Source of the DNA: Stakelama marina
GTDB taxonomy: Bacteria; Pseudomonadota; Alphaproteobacteria; Sphingomonadales; Sphingomonadaceae
NCBI RefSeq assembly: GCF_018122655.1
Contig: NZ_JAGRQC010000003.1
Span: 62,001-126,000, forward strand
Reading direction: 5' to 3'
DNA: 64,000 bases
This document shows positions 11,060-20,616 of the stretch, one piece after another. Position 1 is the stretch's first letter; every line of letters begins with the position of its first letter. A program made the translations under genes and the position numbers. The notes beneath the pieces are model-generated. The model ran no database searches. It worked only from the letters and a program-made list of their open reading frames with translations, and was not told the DNA's origin.

Positions 11060-11638
11060 ATGGCCAAGCTCTATTTCTACTACGCCTCGATGAACGCAGG
11101 AAAATCGACCACGCTGTTGCAGGCCGATTTCAACTATCGCGAACGCGGCATGACGACGATGTTGTGGACCTCCGCGATCGACGATCGCGCTGGCGCCGGA
11201 CGGATCGCGTCGCGGATCGGACTCGCCAGCGAAGCGCACGCGTTCGGGCCGACAACCGATATGTTCGCGGCGATCGCGCACGACCGGGCGGCGCGCGATA
11301 CCGGGTGCGTGCTGGTCGACGAGGCACAGTTTCTGACGCCCGAACAGGTCGGCCAGCTCGCGCGCGCCTGCGACGAACTGGGCGTGCCCGTGCTCGCATA
11401 CGGCCTGCGTACCGACTTTCTGGGCGAGCTTTTCCCCGGATCGGCGCGGCTGCTTGCGATCGCCGATGCGCTGGTCGAACTCAAATCGGTGTGCCGCTGC
11501 GGGCGCAAGGCGACGATGAACCTGCGCGTCGATGCCGGGGGCAACGCCGTGGCCGAGGGGCAGCAGACCGAAATCGGCGGCAACGACCGCTATGTCGCGC
11601 TGTGTCGCAAGCACTTTGCGGATGCGCTCCGCCAATAG
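11060..11638 (+). CDS. tdk: Thymidine kinase (type II)
   Basis: A 192-residue type II thymidine kinase that phosphorylates thymidine to dTMP using ATP, in the nucleotide salvage pathway. The P-loop ASMNAGKST is at about residues 9-17, followed by VLVDEAQFL (Walker B), YGLRTDF and the zinc ligands in VCRCGRKA and LCRKHF. It aligns along its whole length with the E. coli enzyme. The start at 11060 is preceded by AAGAGG. It stands between a sulfotransferase and a small secreted protein, outside any nucleotide-synthesis operon. Confidence 0.95.
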   Translation: MAKLYFYYASMNAGKSTTLLQADFNYRERGMTTMLWTSAIDDRAGAGRIASRIGLASEAHAFGPTTDMFAAIAHDRAARDTGCVLVDEAQFLTPEQVGQLARACDELGVPVLAYGLRTDFLGELFPGSARLLAIADALVELKSVCRCGRKATMNLRVDAGGNAVAEGQQTEIGGNDRYVALCRKHFADALRQ

Positions 11639-11679
11639 CGCTCAGCGCCGGTTAAGCTATCCTCTGCCAGAATGTCGCG

Positions 11680-12072
11680 ATGATACCGATTCTGGTCGCC
11701 ACCGCCGCTTTTCTGTCGCCCGCGCCCGCGCAACACGCGCCTGACCGCGAGATCGGCAAGGAAACGAGCATCCCCTTTGCCGACCATGACGCGCTCCGCA
11801 ACTGGCAGGCGGGAAAGCAAAGCAATATCCTCTACGTGCAGGACAATCGCCGCCGCTGGTACCGCGTCGAGCTGTCCGGGCCGTGCCTCGACCATATTTC
11901 CGGCTACCGGATTGCGTACAGCACCGGCCCGACGGGAAGCTTCGACACTTTTTCGAAGGTGTACAGCAATCGCTTTCCCGGCATGGTCTGTTCGGTGGTG
12001 AGCGTGAAGACCAGCCTGGCGCCCGACGACAAGGATCACGACAGCGTCAAGGAAGCCGAAAAGGAAAAATAA
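11680..12072 (+). CDS. Small secreted protein, DUF6491-like
   Basis: A 130-residue protein with a short signal peptide (MIPILVATAAFLSPAPAQ) and a mature domain containing LYVQDNRRRWYRVELSGPC. That run of aromatic and basic residues followed by a conserved Cys resembles the DUF6491 family of alphaproteobacterial envelope proteins. Two Cys residues could form a disulfide. The C-terminus is charged (DDKDHDSVKEAEKEK). No function is known. It lies downstream of tdk on the same strand. Confidence 0.6.
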   Translation: MIPILVATAAFLSPAPAQHAPDREIGKETSIPFADHDALRNWQAGKQSNILYVQDNRRRWYRVELSGPCLDHISGYRIAYSTGPTGSFDTFSKVYSNRFPGMVCSVVSVKTSLAPDDKDHDSVKEAEKEK

Positions 12073-12144
12073 TGTCCGGCGCCGTCCATCGCGGTTGCCC
12101 GGAGCATCCCCCATGCCCTAGCGCTGCCGGCTGAGGGGAGCGCG

Positions 12145-12834
12145 ATGAACGACGGCAACATCATCTATACGTTTGCGATCTGGCTGGTGCCGCTGGTCGT
12201 GGCGATCGTGTTTCACGAGGTCGCGCACGGGATTGTCGCGCATTATTTCGGCGATCCGACCGCCGCCGATCGCGGGCGGCTGACCTTCAACCCGGTCAAG
12301 CATGTCGATCCGGTCGGGACCGTCGCGCTGCCGCTGATCCTCGCCATCACGCACGCGCCGATCTTCGGCTGGGCCAAGCCCGTTCCGGTGCGCAGCGACC
12401 GGTTGCGCAATCCGCGCGTCCACATGATGCTCGTCGCGCTCGCCGGGCCGGGAATGAATCTCGCGCTGGCGATGATCGCGGCGATCCTGCTCGCGCTGAT
12501 GCCCGGTGAAACCTTTGCGGCGGTGCTGCAGGGAAGCGGCGGCTTCATCGCCGACAATCTGTTCAATTTTCTGCTCATCAACGTGTTTCTGGCGATCTTC
12601 AACCTGCTGCCGATCCCGCCTTTCGATGGCGGCCATGTCGTCGAGGGACTGCTCCCGCGCCGGCTGGCGAAACGCTATGCGCGGCTCGGCCGGTTCGGCT
12701 TTCCGCTGCTCCTTCTCCTGCTTGTCGTGCTGCCGATGCTGTCGCCGAACGCCGATATCGTCTCGCGGATCGTGTCGCCGGTCGTGACCTTCGTCGCCGG
12801 CGGGATGCTGACGCTCGCCGGCATGGGATCGTGA
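12145..12834 (+). CDS. Site-2 protease-family membrane metallopeptidase (M50)
   Basis: A 229-residue multi-pass membrane protein. The zinc site HEVAHG (FHEVAHG in the second helix) and the distal Asp motif NLLPIPPFDGGHV are the two signatures of site-2 proteases, which cleave substrates within the membrane. About five to six hydrophobic segments are visible. There is no PDZ or CBS domain, so it belongs to the short M50 class. truB follows four bases after its stop, so they are co-transcribed. The substrate is unknown. Confidence 0.88.
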   Translation: MNDGNIIYTFAIWLVPLVVAIVFHEVAHGIVAHYFGDPTAADRGRLTFNPVKHVDPVGTVALPLILAITHAPIFGWAKPVPVRSDRLRNPRVHMMLVALAGPGMNLALAMIAAILLALMPGETFAAVLQGSGGFIADNLFNFLLINVFLAIFNLLPIPPFDGGHVVEGLLPRRLAKRYARLGRFGFPLLLLLLVVLPMLSPNADIVSRIVSPVVTFVAGGMLTLAGMGS

Positions 12835-12838
12835 CGCG

Positions 12839-13732
12839 GTGCATGGCTGGCTGATCCTCGACAAGCCCGTGGGCCCGGGTTCGACGCAAGGCGTATCGGC
12901 GGTCAAGCGCGCGCTGCGCGACGGCGGCTATCCGAAGCGCAAGGTCGGGCATGGCGGCACGCTCGACCCGCAGGCCTCGGGCGTGCTACCGGTGGCGGTG
13001 GGTGAGGCGACCAAGCTCGCCGGACGCATGCTCGACAGCGAAAAAATTTATGACTTCACGGTGAAGTTCGGCGAACAGACCGATACGCTCGATACCGAGG
13101 GAGCGGTCGTCGCAACGTCCGACAGCCGCCCCGACCGCGCGGCGATCGAGGCCGTCCTGCCGCGCTTTACCGGTGCGATCGAGCAGATGCCGCCCGCCTA
13201 TTCGGCGCTCAAGGTGGATGGCGAGCGCGCCTATGACCTCGCCCGCGCCGGCAAGGAGGTGATGCTGACCCCCCGCGCGGTGACGATCCACCGGCTCGAC
13301 CTGCACCCGGCGGACGCGGGCGCGGTTGATTCGGCGACCTTCACCGCCCATGTGTCTAAGGGTACCTATATCAGGAGCCTTGCGCGCGACATCGCGCTTG
13401 CGCTCGGCAGCGTGGGGCACGTCACGATGCTGCGGCGGACCAGGGCGGGTCCGTTCAGCCTCGAATCGGCGATTTCGCTGGACAAATTGCACGAAGCCGC
13501 TAAGGACCGCGCGCTTGAAGACATGATCCTGCCGCTGAGGGCGGGGCTGGACGACATCCCGGCTCTTTCCCTCACACCCGACCAGGCAGGGCTGCTCCGT
13601 CAGGGGCGGGTCTTGGTCGGAACAGCCGCTGACGATGGCCTTTGTTTCGCGATGCTGGACGATGTTCCGGTCGCGCTCGCAGAGGTTCGATCCGGGGAAG
13701 TCCGGGTTGTCCGCGGCTTCAACATGGACTGA
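12839..13732 (+). CDS. truB: tRNA pseudouridine(55) synthase TruB
   Basis: A 297-residue TruB that makes pseudouridine 55 in the T loop of tRNAs. The catalytic motif [12 protein letters not shown] places the nucleophile at Asp43, followed by [17 protein letters not shown] and the RNA-binding [16 protein letters not shown] segment (here [13 protein letters not shown]). The GTG start at 12839 follows four bases after the M50 protease, and the protein begins HGWLILDKP as expected. Its stop is 20 bases before rpsO. Confidence 0.95.
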   Translation: MHGWLILDKPVGPGSTQGVSAVKRALRDGGYPKRKVGHGGTLDPQASGVLPVAVGEATKLAGRMLDSEKIYDFTVKFGEQTDTLDTEGAVVATSDSRPDRAAIEAVLPRFTGAIEQMPPAYSALKVDGERAYDLARAGKEVMLTPRAVTIHRLDLHPADAGAVDSATFTAHVSKGTYIRSLARDIALALGSVGHVTMLRRTRAGPFSLESAISLDKLHEAAKDRALEDMILPLRAGLDDIPALSLTPDQAGLLRQGRVLVGTAADDGLCFAMLDDVPVALAEVRSGEVRVVRGFNMD

Positions 13733-13752
13733 ACGTTTTAGAAAGGACGACG

Positions 13753-14022
13753 ATGTCGATCACCCAGGAGCGCAAGGACGCGCTTATCAAGGAACATGGC
13801 CGCGCGGACGGCGACACCGGTTCGACCGAGGTACAGGTCGCCATCCTGACCGAGCGGATCAAGAATCTGACCGAGCATTTCAAGACCCATGCGAAGGACA
13901 ACCATTCGCGCCGCGGTCTTCTGATCCTCGTCAACAAGCGGCGTGCGCTGCTCGACTATCTCCGCAAGAAAGATGGTCAGCGCTACACCGATCTGATCGC
14001 GAAGCTGGGTCTTCGCAAGTAA
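13753..14022 (+). CDS. rpsO: 30S ribosomal protein S15
   Basis: An 89-residue S15, which binds 16S rRNA early in 30S assembly. The sequence starts [12 protein letters not shown] and contains [28 protein letters not shown] helices, ending KLGLRK. The ATG at 13753 is preceded by GAAAGGACG. A rho-independent terminator begins four bases after the stop codon. Confidence 0.98.
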   Translation: MSITQERKDALIKEHGRADGDTGSTEVQVAILTERIKNLTEHFKTHAKDNHSRRGLLILVNKRRALLDYLRKKDGQRYTDLIAKLGLRK

Positions 14023-14025
14023 CGG

Positions 14026-14052
14026 AAAGGCGGCCCGGTGGCCGCCTTTTTG
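14026..14052 (+). terminator. Intrinsic terminator after rpsO
   Basis: Perfect ten-base stem AAAGGCGGCC (14026-14035) and GGCCGCCTTT (14040-14049), loop CGGT, then a run of T to 14051. It begins four bases after the rpsO stop. It is likely to attenuate transcription before pnp. Confidence 0.9.
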
Positions 14053-14091
14053 TCATTCGGGGCAGCGGTCGCGAATATCCGCCGCTCCACG

Positions 14092-14106
14092 CTCCCGCCA
14101 CGGGAG
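14092..14106 (+). promoter_or_regulatory. Small hairpin in the pnp leader
   Basis: CTCCCG (14092-14097) pairs with CGGGAG (14101-14106) across a three-base loop, 133 bases before pnp. The spacer 14053-14238 holds no ORF. PNPase autoregulates through a leader hairpin in enterobacteria; a similar role here is inference. Confidence 0.3.
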
Positions 14107-14238
14107 TATCAAACTGGCCGGGTCGCAATTCGGCGATCAGGCCTGAGCCAAGAACGGCTCCATATGGGCTTTCCGCATGTCGCGGCGCCCGATCAAAGGC
14201 CCCGGACCGCATAGGGCGGCCGGTGTAAAGGAAAACAG

Positions 14239-16548
14239 ATGTTCAACATGAAGAAAGTCGAAATGGAGTGGGGCGGACAGACCCTCACTCTGGAAACGGG
14301 CCGCGTTGCCCGTCAGGCCGACGGCGCGGTTCTCGCGACGCTCGGTGAAACGGTCGTGCTGTGCGCAGTCACGGCGGCCAAGTCGGTCAAGGAGGGACAG
14401 GATTTCTTTCCGCTGACCGTCCATTATCAGGAAAAATTCTCGTCGGCCGGGCGCATTCCGGGCGGCTTTTTCAAGCGTGAGCGCGGCGCCACCGAAAAGG
14501 AAACGCTGACCAGCCGTCTGATCGACCGTCCGGTTCGCCCGCTCTTCCCCGAAGGTTTCTACAACGAAATCAACGTTATCTGTCAGGTCCTCTCCTATGA
14601 TGGCGAGAATGAGCCCGACATCGTCGCGATGATCGCGGCGTCGGCGGCGCTGACGATTTCGGGCGTGCCCTTCATGGGGCCGATCGCCGGCGCGCGCGTC
14701 GGCTACAAGGACGGCGAATATGTCCTCAACCCGACCATGGCCGAAGCGGCCGAGGGCGATCTCGACCTCGTCGTTGCCGGTACCGGCAACGCCGTGATGA
14801 TGGTCGAATCCGAGGCCAATGAGCTGTCGGAAGAGGTGATGCTAGGCGGCGTGATGTTCGCGCACGCCGAGATCAAGAAGGTCGTGAACCTGATCATCGA
14901 CCTCGCCGAACAGGCCGCCAAGGAGCCGTGGGAAATCGCCGACAAGGGCGACCAGTCGGCGCTGAAGGCGAAGATCAAGGATCTGGTCGGTAGCGACATC
15001 GCCGCCGCCTACAAGAAGACCGACAAGTCCGAGCGTTCAGCCGCGCTGAACGAAGCCCGCGCCAAGGTGAAGCAAGCCTTTGCCGAGGCCGAGGGCCAGG
15101 AGCAGATGGCCGCCGGCAAGATGCTCAAGAAGCTCGAGGCCGAAATCGTCCGCGGCGCGATCCTGAAGGACGACAGCCGCATCGACGGCCGCAATACGAA
15201 GCAGGTGCGCCCGATCGAGGCGATGGTCCACTTCCTGCCGCGCACCCATGGTTCGGCGCTGTTCACGCGCGGTGAGACGCAGGCGATCTGCACGACCACG
15301 CTGGGCACCAAGGACAGCGAGCAGATGATCGACGGGCTGGAAGGCCTGACCTATTCGCACTTCATGCTGCACTATAACTTCCCGCCCTATTCGGTCGGCG
15401 AAGTCGGCCGCTTCGGCGCGCCGGGCCGTCGTGAGATCGGCCATGGCAAGCTGGCATGGCGTGCGCTGCACCGCGTGCTGCCGTCGAAGGAGGAGTTCCC
15501 CTACACCATCCGCGTGCTGTCCGACATCACCGAGTCCAACGGCTCTTCGTCGATGGCGACGGTGTGCGGCGGTTCGCTGTCGATGATGGACGCGGGCGTT
15601 CCGCTGAAGCGTCCGGTGTCGGGCATCGCCATGGGCCTGATCCTCGAGGGCGACGAGTTCGCCATCCTGTCGGACATCCTCGGCGACGAGGATCATCTCG
15701 GCGACATGGACTTCAAGGTCGCGGGCACCAGCGAGGGCATCACCTCGCTCCAGATGGACATCAAGGTCGCCGGCATCACCGAAGAGATCATGAAGGTCGC
15801 GCTGGAACAGGCCAAGGACGGCCGTGCGCACATCCTCGGCGAGATGAGCAAGGCGTTGGGCGAAACGCGCAGCGAACTGTCGGCGCACGCACCGCGTATC
15901 GAAACGATGCAGATCGACAAGTCGAAGATCCGCGACGTCATCGGCACGGGCGGCAAGGTCATCCGCGAGATCGTCGCGGAAACCGGCGCCAAGGTCGATA
16001 TCGACGATGAAGGCGTCATCAAGGTCTCTTCGTCCGACCTGTCTCAGATCGAAGCGGCGATGAACTGGATCAAGGGCATCGTCGAAGAGCCCGAGGTCGG
16101 CAAGGTCTACACCGGCAAGGTGGTCAATCTGGTCGATTTCGGCGCGTTCGTGAACTTCATGGGCGGCAAGGACGGCCTCGTCCACGTCTCGGAGATCAAG
16201 AACGAGCGCGTCGAAAAGGTCTCCGACGAGCTGTCCGAGGGGCAGGAAGTCAAGGTCAAGGTCCTCGAGATCGACGGTCGCGGCAAGGTCCGCCTGTCGA
16301 TGCGCGTCGTCGATCAGGAAACCGGCGAGGAGCTGGAGGACACCCGTCCGCCGCGCGAACCGCGCGGTGACCGTGGCGATCGCGGCGGCCGTGGCCGTGG
16401 CGGTGGCGGCGATCGCGACGGCGGTGGACGCGGCCGGGGCGGCCCGCGTCGCGATCGCGGCCCGCGCCGTGAACGTGGCGAGGACAAGGGCAAGTCCGAT
16501 GAGGACGGTTCGGACATCGGCCTGCCGTCGTTCATCACCGAGGACTGA
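14239..16548 (+). CDS. pnp: Polyribonucleotide nucleotidyltransferase (PNPase)
   Basis: A 769-residue PNPase, a 3'-5' phosphorolytic exoribonuclease of the degradosome. It has two RNase PH domains separated by an alpha-helical region (the second starts near [15 protein letters not shown]), a KH domain with GTGG at residues 569-572, an S1 domain at about 620-690, and a Gly/Arg-rich tail. The start at 14239 is preceded by AAAGGAAAA; a second Met at codon 4 is possible. A terminator follows. Confidence 0.96.
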   Translation: MFNMKKVEMEWGGQTLTLETGRVARQADGAVLATLGETVVLCAVTAAKSVKEGQDFFPLTVHYQEKFSSAGRIPGGFFKRERGATEKETLTSRLIDRPVRPLFPEGFYNEINVICQVLSYDGENEPDIVAMIAASAALTISGVPFMGPIAGARVGYKDGEYVLNPTMAEAAEGDLDLVVAGTGNAVMMVESEANELSEEVMLGGVMFAHAEIKKVVNLIIDLAEQAAKEPWEIADKGDQSALKAKIKDLVGSDIAAAYKKTDKSERSAALNEARAKVKQAFAEAEGQEQMAAGKMLKKLEAEIVRGAILKDDSRIDGRNTKQVRPIEAMVHFLPRTHGSALFTRGETQAICTTTLGTKDSEQMIDGLEGLTYSHFMLHYNFPPYSVGEVGRFGAPGRREIGHGKLAWRALHRVLPSKEEFPYTIRVLSDITESNGSSSMATVCGGSLSMMDAGVPLKRPVSGIAMGLILEGDEFAILSDILGDEDHLGDMDFKVAGTSEGITSLQMDIKVAGITEEIMKVALEQAKDGRAHILGEMSKALGETRSELSAHAPRIETMQIDKSKIRDVIGTGGKVIREIVAETGAKVDIDDEGVIKVSSSDLSQIEAAMNWIKGIVEEPEVGKVYTGKVVNLVDFGAFVNFMGGKDGLVHVSEIKNERVEKVSDELSEGQEVKVKVLEIDGRGKVRLSMRVVDQETGEELEDTRPPREPRGDRGDRGGRGRGGGGDRDGGGRGRGGPRRDRGPRRERGEDKGKSDEDGSDIGLPSFITED

Positions 16549-16574
16549 TCGCCCTCACGACATCAGATCAAGGG

Positions 16575-16602
16575 AAAGGGGTCCGTTCGCGGGCCCCTTT
16601 TT
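16575..16602 (+). terminator. Intrinsic terminator after pnp
   Basis: AAAGGGG (16575-16581) pairs with CCCCTTT (16594-16600), extended by TCC with GGG around the loop GTTCGC, then a short T run. It ends the translation operon. Confidence 0.9.
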
Positions 16603-16702
16603 CGTTGCGGCAGCGAACCGTTGCTTATGAAACCGTCTTGCCGCAGGTTAATTGGCGCATGGCCGCCATGCGTTAGTGTGCGTATCGAAAGGGTTTCAAT
16701 CC

Positions 16703-17725
16703 ATGGTGCATCCCGAAGAATCGCGCGCGCGCGATCCGTTGATCGAGCGCATGCCGGTGGCGCGCGACCGGCCCGGCATCGCGATCGGGATTGTCGCCGC
16801 GCTCGTTCTTTCCGCGCTGTTCCTGCGCTTTGCGGTCGATCAGGGGCTTCCCAGCGGCTTCCCCTATGTGACGTTCTTCCCTGCGGTGATCCTGTCCTCG
16901 TTCCTGCTGGGGGTGCGCTGGGGGTCGCTGGTCGCCGTGATCTGCGGCCTGCTGTCCTGGTATTTCTTCATTCCGCCGCTCGACAGTTTCGCGCTGCAAT
17001 CGGGCGGAATGATCGCGCTGGGCTTTTACATTTTCGTCGTCGCAACCGACATCGCGATCATCCACTGGATGCAGCTTGCCAACGCCAAGCTCCGCCACGA
17101 GCGCGAGGTCAGCCGCCAGCTCGCCCTGACGCGCGAATTGCTGTTCCGCGAATTGCAGCACCGCGTCTCGAACAATCTTCAGGTCGCCGCAGGGCTGTTG
17201 TCGCTGCAAAAGCGCCAGGTGCGCGACGAGACGGGCCGCGCGGCGCTGGACGAGGCATCGCGCCGCCTTGGCCTGATCGGACGGATCAGCCGCCAGCTTT
17301 ATGACGCGGCAGGCGCAACGCGCAGCATGGGCGAGTTTCTGCAGCCGCTTTGCGCCGATGTCGTCGAAGCGAGCGGCCGCACCGGCATCCGCTGCACGAT
17401 CGAAGTCGCCGACGATACGCCGCTCAATGCAGACGCCGCGGTGCCGCTGGCGCTGATCGTCGCGGAATCGATGGCGAACGCGATCGAGCACGGCTTTCGC
17501 GACCGCGATGCCGGCCATATCGAGGTGCATCTCGCACGCGACGGCGAAGATCTGGTCAAGGTGGAGGTCCGCGACGACGGACACGGCCTGCCCGAAGGAT
17601 TTTCGATCGAGGCAAGCGACAGCCTGGGCCTGCGCATCGCGACGATGCTCGCCGAACAGCTCAACGGCCGGTTCGACCTTGTCGGCGGCAAGGGCACGAC
17701 GGCACGGCTGGTACTACCGGCATAA
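16703..17725 (+). CDS. Membrane sensor histidine kinase, DUF4118 and HisKA_2 type
   Basis: A 340-residue kinase. Residues 24-125 form about four membrane helices with the DUF4118 pattern (PYVTFFPAVILSSFLLGVRWG, found in KdpD-like sensors). The phosphoacceptor helix ELQHRVSNNLQ (His153) is of the HisKA_2/HWE class. The HATPase domain follows, with ESMANAIEHGF (N box) and DDGHGLPEGF (G1). Such kinases commonly signal to response regulators in stress responses. The ATG at 16703 is chosen from AAAGGG upstream. No response regulator is adjacent, so its partner is unknown. Confidence 0.88.
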   Translation: MVHPEESRARDPLIERMPVARDRPGIAIGIVAALVLSALFLRFAVDQGLPSGFPYVTFFPAVILSSFLLGVRWGSLVAVICGLLSWYFFIPPLDSFALQSGGMIALGFYIFVVATDIAIIHWMQLANAKLRHEREVSRQLALTRELLFRELQHRVSNNLQVAAGLLSLQKRQVRDETGRAALDEASRRLGLIGRISRQLYDAAGATRSMGEFLQPLCADVVEASGRTGIRCTIEVADDTPLNADAAVPLALIVAESMANAIEHGFRDRDAGHIEVHLARDGEDLVKVEVRDDGHGLPEGFSIEASDSLGLRIATMLAEQLNGRFDLVGGKGTTARLVLPA

Positions 17726-17783
17726 TTTGATGGAAGTTGGCGGGCGCCGGTTACGCGGGTGCTTCGCAAAGACGCTGGAAGGT

Positions 17784-18124
17784 CCAGGGGGTTCTGTTGC
17801 TCGGCCCCCCTGGCAGCCGCCGGAATCCGCTTCTGTTGCCCGGTGCGGTCCAACCGCGCTTTTGTCGTTCTAACCTAGACCGTGAGGTCTTTGGTTAGGC
17901 CGCAATCGCGAGCGCCTCGTTATCGTTGGCACTTGTGAATATGGGCCGTTTCGGTGGTCCCATTCCGGGCGAAAGCTGCGCTTTTCAACACACGTCGATC
18001 CTGGTTCGGCCCCGTCATCATCCGCCGTTCGGACGGGTGGTGGTGGAGCCGCCGGGTACTGCCCCCGGGTCCGCTGCGCCTATTGCACGCCGCAGTTTAT
18101 CGCCATAGCCGGCACGAGACCGGC
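17784..18124 (-). ncRNA. ssrA: tmRNA, circularly permuted two-piece form
   Basis: Read on the minus strand. The acceptor piece ends with CCA at 18041, after T-stem CCGGG-GGCAGTA-CCCGG and acceptor strand CGGCTCC. A short intervening segment (18014-18040) is removed from the precursor. The coding piece starts GGGGCCG at 18013, whose pairing with CGGCTCC includes the G3-U wobble recognised by alanyl-tRNA synthetase. The tag reading frame (17895-17930) encodes ANDNEALAIAA and a TAA stop, which lies at the foot of a hairpin. The gene rescues stalled ribosomes and tags peptides for proteolysis. The acceptor-then-coding order is the alphaproteobacterial permuted form. Outer ends are approximate (about 20 bases). 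Confidence 0.9.
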
Positions 18125-18130
18125 AAGCCC

Positions 18131-18159
18131 AATATAGGGGCTTGTGCAGCAAAGAAAAG
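18131..18159 (-). promoter_or_regulatory. Candidate ssrA promoter
   Basis: On the minus strand TATATT (18136 to 18131) is a good -10 match, and CTTTTC (18159 to 18154) sits 17 bases upstream as a poor -35. Predicted start near 18124 would begin with a GCCGG hairpin. It is supported by position only. Confidence 0.4.
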
Positions 18160-18206
18160 CCGCCCCGCGCCTTGTATCCGCCATAAAGGACTGTCACTAG
18201 CGCCCC

Positions 18207-18638
18207 ATGCTCACCCAGCGGTCCCGCTACGCGATTCGAGCGATGCTGTTCCTTGCGGAGCAGCGGTCGGGCGGGAAGCCGGTCCCGATGAACCGCATTG
18301 CCGCCGAAGCCAATGTGCCGCGCAAGTTTCTCGAGCTGATCCTCGCCGATCTGCGCGACGCCGGGCTGCTCCATTCGCACCGGGGCAAGGCGGGCGGATA
18401 TTGCCTGTCCAACCCGCCGCACATGGTCTCGCTCGGCGAAATCATTCGCATCATCGAAGGTCCGCTCGCGCTCGTCCCCTGCGTCAGCCGCACCGCCTAT
18501 CGCCCGTGCAAGGACTGCAAGGACGAGGCGACATGCGCCATTCGCATCGCCATGGCGCGCGTCCGCGACGAAACCGCGCACATTCTCGACGGCACCAGCC
18601 TGACCGACGCGCTGTCCGAAGAGCGCGCCGCCGCCTGA
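18207..18638 (+). CDS. Rrf2/IscR-family transcriptional regulator
   Basis: A 143-residue winged-helix regulator. The DNA-binding N-terminus (MLTQRSRYAIRAMLFLA, then VPRKFLELILADLRDAGLL) is typical of Rrf2. Four Cys residues (Cys92, Cys101, Cys104, Cys110) resemble the cluster-binding region of IscR/RsrR proteins, so it probably senses iron-sulfur status, redox or NO. There is no suf or isc operon nearby. The gene is divergent from the tmRNA gene and converges on mscL. Confidence 0.85.
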   Translation: MLTQRSRYAIRAMLFLAEQRSGGKPVPMNRIAAEANVPRKFLELILADLRDAGLLHSHRGKAGGYCLSNPPHMVSLGEIIRIIEGPLALVPCVSRTAYRPCKDCKDEATCAIRIAMARVRDETAHILDGTSLTDALSEERAAA

Positions 18639-18647
18639 CCGCGCGGA

Positions 18648-19100
18648 TCAGCCCTCAGGTGCGCGTTTGGCGCGAAGTTCGTCGCGAATTTCGCGCAGCA
18701 GCACGACGTCGGTAGGCTCGGGCGCCGCAACCTCGGGCTTTTTCTCTTCGAACGATTCCATCATCCGGTTCACGCTGCGCACCAGCAGAAAGATTATGAC
18801 GGCGAGGATGACGAAGTTGATCGCGACGGTGATGAACTCGCCATAGCCGAGCATCGGCACGCCCGCCTCTTTCAGCGCGGTATAGTTGGTTCGCGACCCG
18901 CTATAGCCCGCCGGGATCGGCCCCAGCCGGATGAAATAGCTCGAAAAGTTGAAACCACCGAAAATCCAGCCGACAACGGGCATGATGATGTCGTCGGTCA
19001 GCGATTTGGTGATCCCCGCAAACGCGCCGCCGATGATCACGCCGACGGCGAGATCCATGACGTTGCCGCGCATCACGAATTTGCGGAATTCCTTCAGCAT
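18648..19100 (-). CDS. mscL: Large-conductance mechanosensitive channel MscL
   Basis: A 150-residue MscL, an inner-membrane pentameric channel that vents solutes during hypo-osmotic shock. The N-terminus MLKEFRKFVMRGNVMDLAVG, TM1 with the tightly packed AVGVIIGGAFAGI segment, and a TM2 (VAINFVILAVIIFLLV) are all present, with a charged C-terminal helix. The ATG at 19100 follows GGGGAGCGGGCA; an extension to 19139 has no support. It is divergent from lemA. Confidence 0.95.
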   Translation of the reverse strand: MLKEFRKFVMRGNVMDLAVGVIIGGAFAGITKSLTDDIIMPVVGWIFGGFNFSSYFIRLGPIPAGYSGSRTNYTALKEAGVPMLGYGEFITVAINFVILAVIIFLLVRSVNRMMESFEEKKPEVAAPEPTDVVLLREIRDELRAKRAPEG

Positions 19101-19192
19101 TGCCCGCTCCCCGGTCGAATTTTTCCGAATTTCCTTCATGCCACCTTCGCGCTCCGCTACAAGACGGCACGAGAATATTTCGGAGGGTCTTG

Positions 19193-19783
19193 ATGCGAAT
19201 TCGTGCGATTCTTGCGCTGATGATGGCGGTCACGCTGACCGCGTGCGGCCTGAACAGCGTCCCGACGGCGGAAGAGAATGCCAAGGCGCGCTGGGCCGAT
19301 GTGCAGACCAACTATCAGCGCCGTGCGGACCTGATCCCCAATCTGGTCAACACCGTGAAGGCGGCGGCGCAGGCCGAACGCGGCACGCTGACCGACGTGA
19401 TGAACGCGCGGTCGCGCGCGACATCGGTGCAGATCAGCGCCGACGACCTGACCGATCCGGCCAAGGTGCAGCAGTATCAGGCCGCACAGTCGCAGCTCGG
19501 CGGATCGCTCAGCCGCCTGCTCGCGACGGTCGAATCCTATCCGCAGCTGCAGAGCCAGCAGGCGTTCCAGACGCTGATGCACGATATCGAAGGCAGCGAG
19601 AACCGCATCGCCATCTCGATCCGTGACTATAACGAGGCGGTGCGCAAATATAACACCACGATCCGCACCTTCCCCGACGCGATCGGCGCAAAGGTCTTCT
19701 ATGGCGCGAAACCAATGGTGCCCTTCCAGGCAAAGGCTGGCGCCGAAAACGCGCCGACGGTCAATTTCGGGAACATGAACTGA
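19193..19783 (+). CDS. lemA: LemA-family lipoprotein
   Basis: A 196-residue LemA-like protein with lipobox LTAC (Cys18), so it is probably a lipoprotein anchored in the envelope. The helical core motifs YQRRADLIPNLVNTVKAAAQAE and IRDYNEAVRKYN are conserved in LemA. The ribosome binding site GGAGGG (19182-19187) lies before the ATG. It heads an operon with two TPM-domain genes, an arrangement frequent in bacteria; the molecular role is not established. Confidence 0.92.
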   Translation: MRIRAILALMMAVTLTACGLNSVPTAEENAKARWADVQTNYQRRADLIPNLVNTVKAAAQAERGTLTDVMNARSRATSVQISADDLTDPAKVQQYQAAQSQLGGSLSRLLATVESYPQLQSQQAFQTLMHDIEGSENRIAISIRDYNEAVRKYNTTIRTFPDAIGAKVFYGAKPMVPFQAKAGAENAPTVNFGNMN

Positions 19784-19794
19784 TCGGACTGCCC

Positions 19795-20616
19795 GTGTCG
19801 CTCAAACGCCTGCTGCTGTTTTGTGCGCTGCTTTTTGCGGCAGCCACCGCGCACGCGCAGACCTTTCCGAAGCTCAGCGGGCGCGTGGTCGATGCCGCCA
19901 ACCTGCTCTCTCCGCAGCAGGAGGCGCAGCTCACCCAGCTCTCGCAATCGATCGAACAGGCGTCGGGGCGGCAATTCGTCGTCGCGACGATCCCCGACCT
20001 GCAGGGCTATGAGATCGACCAATATGGCTATCAGCTCGGCCGCGCCTGGGGGATCGGGCAGAAGGGCGCGAACAACGGCATCATCCTGATCGTCGCGCCC
20101 AAGGAACGGCGCGTGAGGATCGAGGTCGGATATGGCCTCGAACCGATCATGACCGACGCGCTGTCGGGAATGATCGTCGACAATATCATCCTGCCGCGAT
20201 TTCGCGCGGGCGACATGGCGGGCGGCATCATGGCGGGCGCGCAGGCAATCGCCGAGCAGATGAAGCTGCCGCTCGAAGCCGCAGAAAAACGCGCGCAGCA
20301 GCAGATCGCGCAGCACAAGGCGCAGGCCAAGTCGCACCGCGATCAGGGCAATTGGGGCGTCGCGATCTTCTGGGTGGTCATCATCCTGTTCATTGCGCTG
20401 CCGATGATGCGCCGCGGCGCGCGCGGGCGACGCTATCGCCGGCGCGGCGGCATCGCGCCGGTCATCCTGTGGGGTCCGGGCTTCGGCTCGGGCGGTTCGC
20501 ACCATTCGGGCGGCGGTTTTGGCGGATTCGGCGGTGGCGGCGGCTTCGGCGGCGGCGGTGGTTTTTCGGGCGGCGGCGGCTCGTTCGGAGGCGGCGGCGC
20601 CTCGGGAGGATGGTGA
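19795..20616 (+). CDS. TPM-domain membrane protein (YgcG-like) with glycine-rich tail
   Basis: A 273-residue protein with a signal peptide (LLFCALLFAAATAHAQ), a TPM domain (residues 30-150, LSGRVVDAANLLSPQQEAQL), one transmembrane segment near residues 187-205 (WGVAIFWVVIILFIALPM) and a C-terminal tail dominated by Gly, Phe and Ser. The GTG start at 19795 is 11 bases after lemA. TPM domains occur in photosystem repair proteins and bacterial lemA operons. Overlap with the next gene is one base (TGATG). Confidence 0.88.
   Translation: MSLKRLLLFCALLFAAATAHAQTFPKLSGRVVDAANLLSPQQEAQLTQLSQSIEQASGRQFVVATIPDLQGYEIDQYGYQLGRAWGIGQKGANNGIILIVAPKERRVRIEVGYGLEPIMTDALSGMIVDNIILPRFRAGDMAGGIMAGAQAIAEQMKLPLEAAEKRAQQQIAQHKAQAKSHRDQGNWGVAIFWVVIILFIALPMMRRGARGRRYRRRGGIAPVILWGPGFGSGGSHHSGGGFGGFGGGGGFGGGGGFSGGGGSFGGGGASGGW

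Noticed and set aside
17926..18715. Two overlapping + frames across the tmRNA
   Set aside because: They are in the tmRNA gene and antisense to its tag, with no ribosome binding site or homology.
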